This document shows positions 26,365 through 35,172 of a DNA stretch of 64,000 bases, in pieces. The position numbers and the translations under genes were made by a program. Position 1 is the stretch's first letter. The number at the start of each line of letters is the position of its first letter. The notes beneath the pieces are model-generated. The model was not told where the DNA came from, did no database searches, and worked only from the letters and a program-made list of their open reading frames with translations. The stretch comes from Paraburkholderia graminis C4D1M (GTDB lineage Bacteria > Pseudomonadota > Gammaproteobacteria > Burkholderiales > Burkholderiaceae). The stretch covers positions 248,001 to 312,000 of the forward strand of contig NZ_ABLD01000001.1 of NCBI RefSeq assembly GCF_000172415.1, given 5' to 3'.

Positions 26365-27933
26365 CTACGCCGCGCCGACGCTCGCGTCGTAATCCGCGTC
26401 CGTCTCCAACTCGCCGTCGTTCCCAGCAATCCGATAGGTGCCTTTACCCGCGTTCTTCGCGCTGTACATAGCCTCGTCGGCGCGCCTGATAAGACTGTCG
26501 ACAGGTTCGTGCGGCTCGGCCAGCGCAATGCCGATGCTCGTGCCGAGGCTGATCGTGCCGCCCGCCGTGAGCGCATACGGTTTCGCGATTTCGCGGATCA
26601 CGCGCTGCGCGATGGCGACGATCGCGCTCAGCGTCGCCTCTTCGACGATGACAGCGAACTCGTCTCCGCCGAGGCGCGCCGCGAATTCGCCGTGGCGCAG
26701 CGTCTGGCGCAGGCGCGCCGCGACCGTCTCCAGCACCTCGTCGCCGGCGGTATGGCCATGCCGATCGTTGACCTGCTTGAAGCCGTCGAGATCCAGGTAC
26801 AGCACCGCCGTGCGCGTTTCGCGCCGCGTGTGACTCCGCAACAGGATTCGGTCGAGACACTCGCGCAGTTCGCGCCGGTTCGCGAGCCCTGTCAGCGAAT
26901 CATGGCGGGCGAGGTACAGCACCTTGGCTTCGCTTTGGCGGCGTTCCGTCACATCCTCGATGATGACGACCGCGCTGCCGTCGGGCACCGGATTTCGCCG
27001 CAACTCCAGTTGACGCCCGTTGCGCAATTCGAGCGCCAGCGGCCGCCGTTTTTCCTGCAGCCAGGCGGTGCATCGTTCGACGAACTGCTGACGCAGCGCG
27101 TCGTCGAACTGTGCAAAACCGGCATGGCTGATGAACTCGGGCAGCGGCACATTCAGCTTGAGCATATCGACGCTCGTGCCGAACAACTGCGCCGTGCGGC
27201 TATTCGCAATCACCACCTTGCCCGCGGGATCGAGCGTGCACAGACCGTGCGGCATGTGCGTGAGCGCGGCGTCGAAACGCGCCGCGAGTTCGGCGTGATT
27301 CTGCTCGGCGGTCATCAGCGCGACGAGTCCGCGGTAGTGGCGCCGCACGATGGACGTCATCGCCCCGACGTACAGAAGCAGCGGCGGCACGAGTATCCAG
27401 GAACCATCGGTCGGCGAGAGCAGCGCGCCGACGCCGATAGGTATCGACACCACGCATATCTGCGCGATCGCGAGGCGCGGCACCGCGGCGTTCCTCGACG
27501 CGACGCCGCCCAGGATGCCCGAGGCGACCATGATGGCGAGTGCTGCGAGCGTAGTGTCGGTGGTGCGCACGCAGCCCATCGTCCCGAGCCCGAGCATGAG
27601 GCTCGTCGCGACGCACAACGGCGCGTACGCGGCGGCCCACGGGCCCGGATTCGCCGGTCCCTTGCGGCTATGCGCGACGTAAGCGTGGATGATGCTCAGG
27701 CGTCCTAGCAATAGCCAGACGTCGGCGAACAGCCAGACGATCGTCCACGGCTGATGCAAGCGCACATAAGCCGCCGCGGCGACGAACGCGCTGGCGACGA
27801 TCGACATGACAAGCGGCCGCCGGTTGTCGAAAAGCGTCGACAACAGACGGGCGCGGATAGACGGACACACGGCTGCGCCGAGTTCGGGCGGCGTCGCGAG
27901 GATCGACTCAGAAACGGAAAGATTGACTGCCAT
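26365..27933 (-). CDS. Membrane diguanylate cyclase with PAS and GGDEF domains
   Basis: The 522-residue protein has six or so predicted membrane helices (about 40-205), a PAS-like domain (about 215-335; GLCTLDPAGKVVIANSRTAQLFG, VVIIEDVTERRQ) and a C-terminal GGDEF domain (about 345-505). The active site is intact (ARLGGDEFAV), so it should make cyclic di-GMP. The inhibitory I-site is altered: the residues before the motif read RHGE instead of RxxD, so product inhibition may be lost. No EAL domain follows. The Tn7-like element ends just upstream of it, about 110 bases from its start codon. Confidence 0.9.
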   Translation of the reverse strand: MAVNLSVSESILATPPELGAAVCPSIRARLLSTLFDNRRPLVMSIVASAFVAAAAYVRLHQPWTIVWLFADVWLLLGRLSIIHAYVAHSRKGPANPGPWAAAYAPLCVATSLMLGLGTMGCVRTTDTTLAALAIMVASGILGGVASRNAAVPRLAIAQICVVSIPIGVGALLSPTDGSWILVPPLLLYVGAMTSIVRRHYRGLVALMTAEQNHAELAARFDAALTHMPHGLCTLDPAGKVVIANSRTAQLFGTSVDMLKLNVPLPEFISHAGFAQFDDALRQQFVERCTAWLQEKRRPLALELRNGRQLELRRNPVPDGSAVVIIEDVTERRQSEAKVLYLARHDSLTGLANRRELRECLDRILLRSHTRRETRTAVLYLDLDGFKQVNDRHGHTAGDEVLETVAARLRQTLRHGEFAARLGGDEFAVIVEEATLSAIVAIAQRVIREIAKPYALTAGGTISLGTSIGIALAEPHEPVDSLIRRADEAMYSAKNAGKGTYRIAGNDGELETDADYDASVGAA

Positions 27934-28043
27934 GAGGCCGCTCGAATTAGTGCGGGGCGGAGCTAGGTTCCTTGTCTTATCGGCGGACGACGGCTGTTCT
28001 TTATGGGGAGTTGCCCGGAGGGGGATGGTTTAGAAGTGGTGGC

Positions 28044-28211
28044 TCGCAAACGATATCTGTCCCAACGCGCGCGCGTATCTTGTTGAGCAGCAGGGGATTG
28101 TAAATATTGCAAAGAAACACGGTTGCAATCAAAACTGGCCCATGCTCCGCACGACAAAAAATTGAATTCGCAATCGATACCTGTCCCGCTACTCGCTTTT
28201 GAAATTGTCCC
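28044..28211. mobile_element. Probable transposon end with spaced transposase-binding repeats
   Basis: Two near-identical 20-base repeats, TCGCAAACGATATCTGTCCC (28044-28063) and TCGCAATCGATACCTGTCCC (28168-28187), have weaker copies TGCAATCAAAACTGGCCC (28124-28141) and TCGCTTTTGAAATTGTCCC (28193-28211), all in one orientation. Spaced direct repeats of about 20 bases are what TnsB-type transposases bind at Tn7-like ends. The array lies between the operon terminator and the diguanylate cyclase promoter, where the element's end should be. The exact terminal TGT could not be fixed. The rest of 27934-28350 holds only this array and the terminator. Confidence 0.6.
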
Positions 28212-28283
28212 AGCGCAAGGGCGCATGGAGCGCCTTCTTGCGTTCCCTAGACCGAACCTTTGCTCTCGTTTATATAGCGACAC

Positions 28284-28310
28284 AAAAAAAGACCGTCCAA
28301 CTGGACGGTC
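28284..28310 (-). terminator. Intrinsic terminator of the transposition operon
   Basis: On the minus strand GACCGTCC, a four-base loop and GGACGGTC are followed by seven T residues. It lies 41 bases after the last gene of the transposition operon. Confidence 0.85.
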
Positions 28311-28350
28311 TTTGTGCTCGATGAATCCGGGGGTAGCGTTGTCTTCCGAG

Positions 28351-29394
28351 TCAATCGTGGGAAGCTGTAGAGTTCGACGAAGCAGTGCGGCTTCTTGTCT
28401 CCCTAAGAGTAGCCTGAATGATTTCCCATGTTCCGGAACGGCGGCACGCCTGGTAGTAAGAGCTCACGGCGGCTGTGGTCCCGCATTGCGCATTCACCGG
28501 CCCCCATCCGACGCCTGTTCCCAGCTTAAGCAAGATTGCGTCGATAAGCAGTCGGGCGCGGTCTCCAGTGATTCGGCCTGCGCGTGGCGGGAACAGATGT
28601 TCCAATTGAAACCACTCGTCATCGGACAATCCCCAGCCGGCCGCTCCCTCAACGAGGTCGGGATTCTTGAGCACGGGATTCAACTGCGCGAACCGGCGGT
28701 AGCTTGTCAGGGCAAACTCTTGAGGTTGCATCCCGGCCCACGCGAACGGAGCGTCCAACGGGCGGCACGAGTTAATCGTTAGCGTTGAAACCAAAAGTGT
28801 GCGTCCCCGCAATTCGCCCCGGACCGAAATCCTTGCTTCTATATTGGGCAGGACAAGACCGAAGACTCCACGAGCCGCGTTGGTGTAGACAGAATCGAAC
28901 GCCTTGCGGGCGGTCGGGAAGCAGTAGAGCCATTGCAACCGCGCAAGACCACGTTCGGCGATAGGCATGTGTTGCCGGATGCGAGTAGGGAGTAACGCCA
29001 CGGACATCGAACCGGGATTCGGCACCGGTGCCAGCAGGCAATCAAGCCCCGACGGTCTGAAGAGATATTGGAAAACAGTCGCGTTCGGCTTGAAGAGCGC
29101 CTTCAGCATGAGAATCGCCGGAATGATAAGTCTTAACCCATTGTGATTTATCGAAAATGCTTGATGGCGGTTTCCGGGGAGGTCGGTCGCGATTCCCATC
29201 TCCGCGAGGTATTCCGTTGCATCAATGGTTTCCCACTCAGCGAGGCGCGTTACTGCGAAGAGCTTGCTTCGCGTACTTAAAGGTAGCTCAAGCTCCCAAA
29301 TCGAATCGAGCTCCGTTAAGGCAGTCTTCCCGCTATCTAACCTCAATTCGGCCATCAGCTTTCCGCTTACTCGTTGTACCGATTGCAACCACAT
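28351..29394 (-). CDS. Fourth gene of a Tn7-like operon, with IS5-type DUF4096-like C-terminal domain
   Basis: A 347-residue protein whose start follows GGAGCGCGGGAC. The first 250 residues match nothing I know. The last 80 or so (GLSDDEWFQLEHLFPPRAG, then LLIDAILLKLGTGVGWG and SGTWEIIQATL) follow the pattern of DUF4096, the DNA-binding N-terminus of IS5-family transposases, but no transposase catalytic domain follows. Its place after tniQ matches tniE in Tn6022-like (AbaR backbone) elements, whose role is unknown. A DNA-binding accessory or target-selection role is an inference. A gap of 67 bases separates it from tniQ. Confidence 0.65.
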   Translation of the reverse strand: MWLQSVQRVSGKLMAELRLDSGKTALTELDSIWELELPLSTRSKLFAVTRLAEWETIDATEYLAEMGIATDLPGNRHQAFSINHNGLRLIIPAILMLKALFKPNATVFQYLFRPSGLDCLLAPVPNPGSMSVALLPTRIRQHMPIAERGLARLQWLYCFPTARKAFDSVYTNAARGVFGLVLPNIEARISVRGELRGRTLLVSTLTINSCRPLDAPFAWAGMQPQEFALTSYRRFAQLNPVLKNPDLVEGAAGWGLSDDEWFQLEHLFPPRAGRITGDRARLLIDAILLKLGTGVGWGPVNAQCGTTAAVSSYYQACRRSGTWEIIQATLRETRSRTASSNSTASHD

Positions 29395-29461
29395 GTCCCG
29401 CGCTCCAGATGTGTATGGAGCGTATAGCGAGGGGAGTTGTGAAATTCTATACGGGCGATAC

Positions 29462-30352
29462 CTAAAATGAAGACAGGTTGCCGAGCCGTTTTAGGAACAG
29501 GTGGAGCATGATGTGGCGCAATTGAAGCAGGACGGTCGGACGGGCACCACGAGCCACTTGTGCGGGCCACGCGTCAGCGCCCAAAGACGTTAGTCCGAGG
29601 CCTACTTGCTCAAGGAATCGAGTTCCGTAAAACTTAGCGAATTGATGCACGAAAGGGTCGACAAGCCACTCATGATGGCTACTGTTGCGGAAGTCTAATG
29701 TTGCGATGTCACGGAAGTGTCGGGCGGTACAGTCCCACGTACCCATCGGGCGCTGCATCGCTTCCATGACCGCTGCAGCCAGTTCCCGCAAATGGTCGCC
29801 GTCAATAGCCCAATTGACTGCATCTCCCGTGACCTCCTGCGGAAGCTTGACATTCGTGGCCGACAACTTTGGCAGCACGGAAATGCTTGAGATGCGAAGT
29901 GTGTCTCCATGTAGAGGACACACGAATACGCCTGGCAGGATATGTTGGCGATGCCAGTAACTTTCGCCGATACGCTGACATTCCGCGAAGCAACATTGCT
30001 CACAGTAGCGCAGTCTGGAAAGCGCGTCGATATGCAGGCCGAGCGACGCCCGAAACCGCACGCTGCTCCCACGGGCTGACCCTGTCAACAACGCGCGCTC
30101 GAGCGCATCCCGTTTGTCTATCGGTAAGCTCAACGCAGAATAAGGGTAGACCGTGTGTTTGCGAAGAAGGTTTTGCGCCGGTATGTTCGTAAGCCTTGAA
30201 ATTGCATCCAAAGCCGATGGATACAAAAAGGACAAGTCCGTATTTGTGTGAAGCAGACAGCCTATCGTCTTCGGTGGCAGGCCCAGATGGTGAGACGCGC
30301 GGATGAGCAGGCTTCCGAGTAGTTCATCCGGGTATGGTTTTGGGAAGTACAT
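29462..30352 (-). CDS. tniQ: TniQ/TnsD-family target-selection protein
   Basis: The 296-residue product begins YFPKPYPDELLGSLLIRASH, the usual TniQ opening, and carries the family zinc site near residues 115-150 (YCEQCCFAE, then FVCPLHGD). TniQ and TnsD proteins bind the insertion target and recruit the ATPase TnsC. The ATG overlaps the tnsC stop by one base (TGATG), so the two are coupled. The length is that of short TniQ proteins rather than of Tn7 TnsD (about 500 residues), so a long target-reading C-terminal part is missing; the fourth gene may supply it. Confidence 0.88.
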   Translation of the reverse strand: MYFPKPYPDELLGSLLIRASHHLGLPPKTIGCLLHTNTDLSFLYPSALDAISRLTNIPAQNLLRKHTVYPYSALSLPIDKRDALERALLTGSARGSSVRFRASLGLHIDALSRLRYCEQCCFAECQRIGESYWHRQHILPGVFVCPLHGDTLRISSISVLPKLSATNVKLPQEVTGDAVNWAIDGDHLRELAAAVMEAMQRPMGTWDCTARHFRDIATLDFRNSSHHEWLVDPFVHQFAKFYGTRFLEQVGLGLTSLGADAWPAQVARGARPTVLLQLRHIMLHLFLKRLGNLSSF

Positions 30353-31989
30353 CAGAACCCAACGCCCACAAGTTCATCCAGAGGTCGTGCAGCGCCTGTT
30401 CTTGCGAGTTCATCGAAAACAGTGCTTCCGGTTTCTCGCGCCTTGCGAACCGCATTTCGATAATCGTCGGGTGCCAGTTCGGCCGGCTGCGTTTCTTCGG
30501 TCTTCGACTTGCGGCGCGCGCGGGAGGGAGGCTTTGCGAGTTCGAGTGCAGCCCGGGCGCCTTCTGCAATGCCTACGACCTTCCCTTCTTCGGCGACTTT
30601 CTGTGCCATTGATTCGGCTCGTTTCCCGGAAATGCCCGCCTCGACGAGCACGCTGGTTACACGAGGAACGAAGCTCACATGTCCGGTGGTCACTGCTGCA
30701 CCGACTTGTTTGACCCCCTCGTAAGCGTTCATTGCATCGTCAAGGAGCGACGAAAAGTGAAGTGGCGCAATGTCCTCGTATCGGCTCATCGCCTCCGGGT
30801 CATTTGAGCGAATGGCACCGAGCATCGGCTCGGCACGGACGAGCTCATTCGTCATAACCGCGTCGAGCGTTTCAATCGAGAAGGTCTCATCGCCGTTGAG
30901 CATGGCGCGCCACTGTGCGCATGCAAAGAGTTTGATTGCAATGTCCGGGATGCCTTGGCAGCATTCGAACATGAAGTTTGCGAGATAGGTATCCAGCTTA
31001 ACGGGCTTCCGATTCCACTGGAAGCGCCAGAGCGACGTGATGAAATCTTCCCATTCCTCTGGCCTTTGGAGGTCACCGCTGCGTTCGAGCGACTTCCACA
31101 GTGCGAACCCCGCAGCGGAACTGCGCCGAGCAGGACTCATGTCTATCCCCAACACGTTCAGTGCTTTATGCGTTCCGACGAACACGATAGGGACGTTGAG
31201 CTCGTTTGCGCAACTGACTAGCAACGACATCAACGACGTCTTCGACTTTCCAGCGTTTTTCAGGTTTTGGATTTCATCGACGACCAGCACTCCCACGTAG
31301 TGATTGTGGAGTGCACGTGCGGCGTTGTTAAGCAAGGTCTCGGCTCCGGCCGATGACTTCTGATAGAGCGCAGAATAGTTACAATCGGGCACGAGCTGGT
31401 CCAGCTTTCTGAAGATGGATGCGGCAAGACCTTTGCCTGAAATGCCGTCGTGTGGACACTCAATGTGCAAGTACGGAATCTGGGTAATGTCGTGCTCGGG
31501 ATGCCATATCACCTCGGGGTACCGCGAGAAAATTCTGCGGATAGCTGAAGTTTTACCCGTCCCAGACCAACCGATGAGCGCAGAAGAGAGTTGCGCCCCT
31601 GCAGCGCGGATTGAGCTGTTTTTGAAGGCTTTTCCTTCTTGCTGCGCCTCATACAGGCTCTGATAGGTAGCGATATGTTCGGGTGTTCGGATGCCACGGC
31701 GAGCATATCCAGTCTTGATGAGCGAGTCGAAAGCTCGCGCCAGCGTGATATGGCGCGCCAGCGGAAAGAGAAAAGTTGAGAGCTGCGAAACCATTTCCAG
31801 ACGGTCACATGTTTCCCAGCTGCGTTGCTCAAGCTTGAACTCAGGTACGTCAAAAAGCTGACCGGCGAGCTGTTCGTCGGTCGGGCTGGCAGGAAGGGCG
31901 CCAATCAAAGCGTTTCCACGGTATTGTGGGATGCGCTGTTCCGTGTATCGGGCTTCTACGGCGAAAGGATTATTTAGCGGTCGATTCAT
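30352..31989 (-). CDS. tnsC: TnsC/TniB-family AAA+ transposition regulator
   Basis: A 545-residue ATPase. Walker A is GWSGTGKTSAIRR near residue 140, Walker B is GVLVVDEIQNL near residue 235, and a sensor-type segment (NVPIVFVGTHKALNVL) follows. Its length is close to Tn7 TnsC and far longer than TniB of Tn5053-type elements. It would form the ATP-dependent filament that links TniQ at the target to TnsB. The start follows GGAGCATACAA and overlaps the end of tnsB by 20 bases. Confidence 0.9.
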   Translation of the reverse strand: MNRPLNNPFAVEARYTEQRIPQYRGNALIGALPASPTDEQLAGQLFDVPEFKLEQRSWETCDRLEMVSQLSTFLFPLARHITLARAFDSLIKTGYARRGIRTPEHIATYQSLYEAQQEGKAFKNSSIRAAGAQLSSALIGWSGTGKTSAIRRIFSRYPEVIWHPEHDITQIPYLHIECPHDGISGKGLAASIFRKLDQLVPDCNYSALYQKSSAGAETLLNNAARALHNHYVGVLVVDEIQNLKNAGKSKTSLMSLLVSCANELNVPIVFVGTHKALNVLGIDMSPARRSSAAGFALWKSLERSGDLQRPEEWEDFITSLWRFQWNRKPVKLDTYLANFMFECCQGIPDIAIKLFACAQWRAMLNGDETFSIETLDAVMTNELVRAEPMLGAIRSNDPEAMSRYEDIAPLHFSSLLDDAMNAYEGVKQVGAAVTTGHVSFVPRVTSVLVEAGISGKRAESMAQKVAEEGKVVGIAEGARAALELAKPPSRARRKSKTEETQPAELAPDDYRNAVRKARETGSTVFDELARTGAARPLDELVGVGF

Positions 31990-34156
31990 TTGTATGCTCC
32001 AGAGCTAGGTTGCGGAGTAAATCTTGGAGAGACGAACCCGTCGTCGGTGTAGCGTCGCTTACGGATTGCATCTGAATTTCAGCCGAAGGCGTTGCCGCCG
32101 AGCCTTCCGGTCGCAAACGCACTACCTTGCCTTTTGTCTCTTCGATGTTTGTGGTTGGGGGCATCGTGACTTCCTCGCGACGTCGTGTTGTCTGCTCTGC
32201 GCCACGCGCAGCGGCAGTATCCGCGCGGCGAGCGGAACGAGCCGCACCAGTTCGCGCTGCTTTGGTCGCAGCAATCGCGTGGTCAACTACGGCTTTTGCT
32301 TGAGCCCGTTGGTCCGCGCGCGCCTGTTCCGACTCCGGAGCCTTTGCTTTCTTCATATCCAGCTCGCGACTGAGCAGATACTTCACTTCAGCGTATGAAT
32401 AGCCTGCGAACCGTTTGCTATCGGCAGTGAGCGTGCATGTGTAACTTTTCCCGTTCGAATCGTGCACAATCAGTTCGTCAACCAGGCGGAGGTCATAAGA
32501 GCACCTGACTGCAAATCCCTTCTTCACGGCAGCCTGGACCATCCATTGACGGACAGTCGGCTCCAATGACTTGTAGAAGCATCCGCGGAAGGTGATTCCC
32601 TGTTGCGTCACCTGGGCGGTGTCCACGGGAAGCAGCTGTTTGTGCAAATACTCATGTGTGTACCTTGTACCAACGCCTCCGCCATGGCTGACTTCTCTGG
32701 TCCACAGCTCTCGGGGAATCGCAGCCCAGCCGTCGAGGACGTTCTCTGGGGCCAGTGGAAAGCGGCGCATCTTGGAGCGGTTGTGCCTCACTATCTGTCC
32801 CAGGATAATGGAGACGATTTCGTCTAAAGTCAGGGCGGCGTCCAAGTGGTACTTTGGGCTGCGCCGCTTGACTGCGTCGCGCGGCGGTTCGTAGCCAGGT
32901 GCCTCGTCCTTGATTGCAGTGTGGACCGATTTGAATCCAGATTCGACGAGACCTTTTCGGATTGGCAACAGTGCCTGAGTGTTGGATATGGTCGCTTCCA
33001 TGCCGTCACAGATTCGGTCGCTGTTGTGCGAAGCGCCTTCGCCACGGTCTGCGAGGAATTTGGCAGGAAAGACGCCATGAGCCGGCCAATCCGCAGGGTC
33101 GTACGGGACGTTGTACTTCCTGCACAGTGCCTGTTTGTCTACGGCGATGCTCAAGATGGCAAGCATCATCCCAGTCCAGGAGGCGTTTTCCAGACCCAGA
33201 TAGAAGCCTACGCACAGGCGAGTTTTCCGGTCGTATATCAGGTACAACGTAGGCTTGCCAATTATGCTGTTACGGTTGGCTTGAGCGACCAGAAACACGT
33301 CAAGAATGGTAGCGTCAATCTCGTAAATATGCCCTGGCGCAACGCATTCCTCGAGGGAACTGCCGAGCATCGGGTTGAGTTCGCGTTCAAAGTTCTTATC
33401 ACCGTGCTTTCCTCTCTCAACGTCTTCTTGAGTAAAGTACTTCTTTAGAACGGAGCGCAGTTGATGTATGGATGGACGCTCGCCCTCGGGAAGATTGATT
33501 CTCGCGCCGTTTCCGTCCAATAATGAGTACCGCTGTGCAATGAGGTCGCTATGGACTCCTACAAGTGACGCATGTTCGTTGCCGATGTATCGTTTCTGGA
33601 TGATTTCCTTTGCCCACTTGATGTCGTTGGCCGACATCTGGAAGACAGCGTAGCGGTCGTCGTCTGGACGGCGCCCCCGGCTGCCGGTCCCCGCGGGCTG
33701 ATTTTTACCGTTTCTTGCGCTCGCAGGAATCAGCACGTACCTCGTCTGACCGAGCGTCCACCAGTCTTTCAGATACTTATAGATGGTCGTCTTCGATATG
33801 GCCAACTCCGCCGCTCGCGCTCGAACCAACGCACTACGAGTCTTTTCACAGAAGAGCGCTTTGTTCTCGGTTCCATCGTCATTGAGAACGAGCGGCTTGA
33901 TGGCTTCATACGCTGCGTTCGCGCGCGCGCGGGCCTTCTCCGAGTAAAACGCGAACTCTGGTAGCGTTTCCCGCGTGGTGTGGCTGCGATGTTCGCTATG
34001 GTGACGAAGCACATTGAATTCGCGCTCGACGGGCCATGCGTGGGGTTGCGACAAGTTAATGACCCAGCCGTGATTGGCGGATGACGTATTGCTGACGACG
34101 CGATACTGACATCCGTCCTTTCCCTCGAACACGTCATTCCTGAGAAGCGTGTCCAT
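31970..34156 (-). CDS. tnsB: TnsB/TniA-type DDE transposase
   Basis: The start is set at the ATG at 34156, which follows GGAGGTTGAC, giving 728 residues; an in-frame ATG at 34192 would add 12. After N-terminal helix-turn-helix regions the retroviral-integrase core carries the three acidic residues: YEIDATILDVF (near 280), FLADRGEG (near 360) and GLVESGFKSVH (near 400). A long Lys/Arg/Ala-rich tail follows. It would cut and join the 3' ends of the transposon. TnsA, the 5'-end nuclease usually encoded upstream, is not visible: an IS21 element begins 167 bases before this gene. Confidence 0.92.
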   Translation of the reverse strand: MDTLLRNDVFEGKDGCQYRVVSNTSSANHGWVINLSQPHAWPVEREFNVLRHHSEHRSHTTRETLPEFAFYSEKARARANAAYEAIKPLVLNDDGTENKALFCEKTRSALVRARAAELAISKTTIYKYLKDWWTLGQTRYVLIPASARNGKNQPAGTGSRGRRPDDDRYAVFQMSANDIKWAKEIIQKRYIGNEHASLVGVHSDLIAQRYSLLDGNGARINLPEGERPSIHQLRSVLKKYFTQEDVERGKHGDKNFERELNPMLGSSLEECVAPGHIYEIDATILDVFLVAQANRNSIIGKPTLYLIYDRKTRLCVGFYLGLENASWTGMMLAILSIAVDKQALCRKYNVPYDPADWPAHGVFPAKFLADRGEGASHNSDRICDGMEATISNTQALLPIRKGLVESGFKSVHTAIKDEAPGYEPPRDAVKRRSPKYHLDAALTLDEIVSIILGQIVRHNRSKMRRFPLAPENVLDGWAAIPRELWTREVSHGGGVGTRYTHEYLHKQLLPVDTAQVTQQGITFRGCFYKSLEPTVRQWMVQAAVKKGFAVRCSYDLRLVDELIVHDSNGKSYTCTLTADSKRFAGYSYAEVKYLLSRELDMKKAKAPESEQARADQRAQAKAVVDHAIAATKAARTGAARSARRADTAAARGAEQTTRRREEVTMPPTTNIEETKGKVVRLRPEGSAATPSAEIQMQSVSDATPTTGSSLQDLLRNLALEHTNESTAK

Positions 34157-34395
34157 GTCAACCTCCGCCGTTATTGCAGAAAACGAGGGCATCGGCCAAC
34201 AACTGATTGCAAGAGGTGAAATCAGGAAAACGAGTTGGGCGGGTCGCGATTCGGTGCGGTGCGGGGCGCGGCGTCAGCGACAGAGGGTGATAGGCACTGT
34301 TAAGCCGTGGTGCCGCCTCATCTGTTGATTTGCACTGAATCCTGACCCACGATTTGCATTGAATTCTGACCCACCCGTTGGACCAGCTTTGCGGG

Positions 34396-35172
34396 TTATT
34401 CGGTGGGTATCTGGGTCTTCTTTCTCTCCTTTTTGGGCTGTGTCGTGCTGTTTCTGAAACGATAGCTATCGTTGCCTGTTTCTACAATGTGGCAGTGGTG
34501 CGTAAGCCGGTCGAGCAGCGCGGTCGTCATCTTGGCATCGCCAAACACACTGGCCCACTCGGCGAAGCTCAGATTGGTGGTGATGATGATGCTGGTTCGT
34601 TCGTAGAGCTTGCTAAGCAGGTGGAACAGCAACGCACCGCCGGTCTGGCTGAAGGGCAGATAGCCGAGCTCGTCCAGCACCACAAGATCGGCATACATAA
34701 GTCGTGTGGCGAGCTGTCCGGGCTTGCCCACGAGCTTCTCCTGTTCGAGTGCGTTGACCAGCTCGATGGTGGAGAAGAAGCGCACCCGGCGGCGATGATG
34801 TTCGAGAGCCTGCACACCGATCGCGGTTGCCAGATGCGTCTTTCCCGTACCGGGTCCGCCCACCAGGACGATGTTGTGCGCCGAGTCGATAAACTCGCAC
34901 TCGTACAACTGCCGCACCAGCGCCTCGTTGGCATCGCTGCAGCTGAAGTCGAAGCCGCCGATATCGCGATACGCCGGGAAGCGCGCCACCTTCATCTGGT
35001 AAGCGAGTGAGCGCACTTCCCGTTCTGCAATTTCTGCCTTGAGCAATCCGGCAAGCACCAGTGAAGCCGCCTTGTAGGCCGGCGAGTCCTGAGCGGCGAG
35101 CTCGCCCAGTGCCTGAGCCATACCGTGCAGCTTGAGTGACTTGAGCATCTGCATCATCACGTCAGGCTGCAT
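34396..35172 (-). CDS. istB: IS21 helper ATPase IstB
   Basis: The 258-residue protein is full length, with Walker [16 protein letters not shown] near residue 105 and Walker [13 protein letters not shown] near residue 165. IstB is a DnaC-like AAA+ protein that helps IstA capture the target. Its start overlaps the end of istA by 11 bases, as usual in the family, for coupled translation. Confidence 0.97.
   Translation of the reverse strand: MQPDVMMQMLKSLKLHGMAQALGELAAQDSPAYKAASLVLAGLLKAEIAEREVRSLAYQMKVARFPAYRDIGGFDFSCSDANEALVRQLYECEFIDSAHNIVLVGGPGTGKTHLATAIGVQALEHHRRRVRFFSTIELVNALEQEKLVGKPGQLATRLMYADLVVLDELGYLPFSQTGGALLFHLLSKLYERTSIIITTNLSFAEWASVFGDAKMTTALLDRLTHHCHIVETGNDSYRFRNSTTQPKKERKKTQIPTE

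Noticed and set aside
28351..34156. CRISPR-associated transposon (Tn7-like plus CRISPR effector)
   Set aside because: The operon has tnsB, tnsC and tniQ, but no cas genes and no repeat-spacer array are visible in the window.
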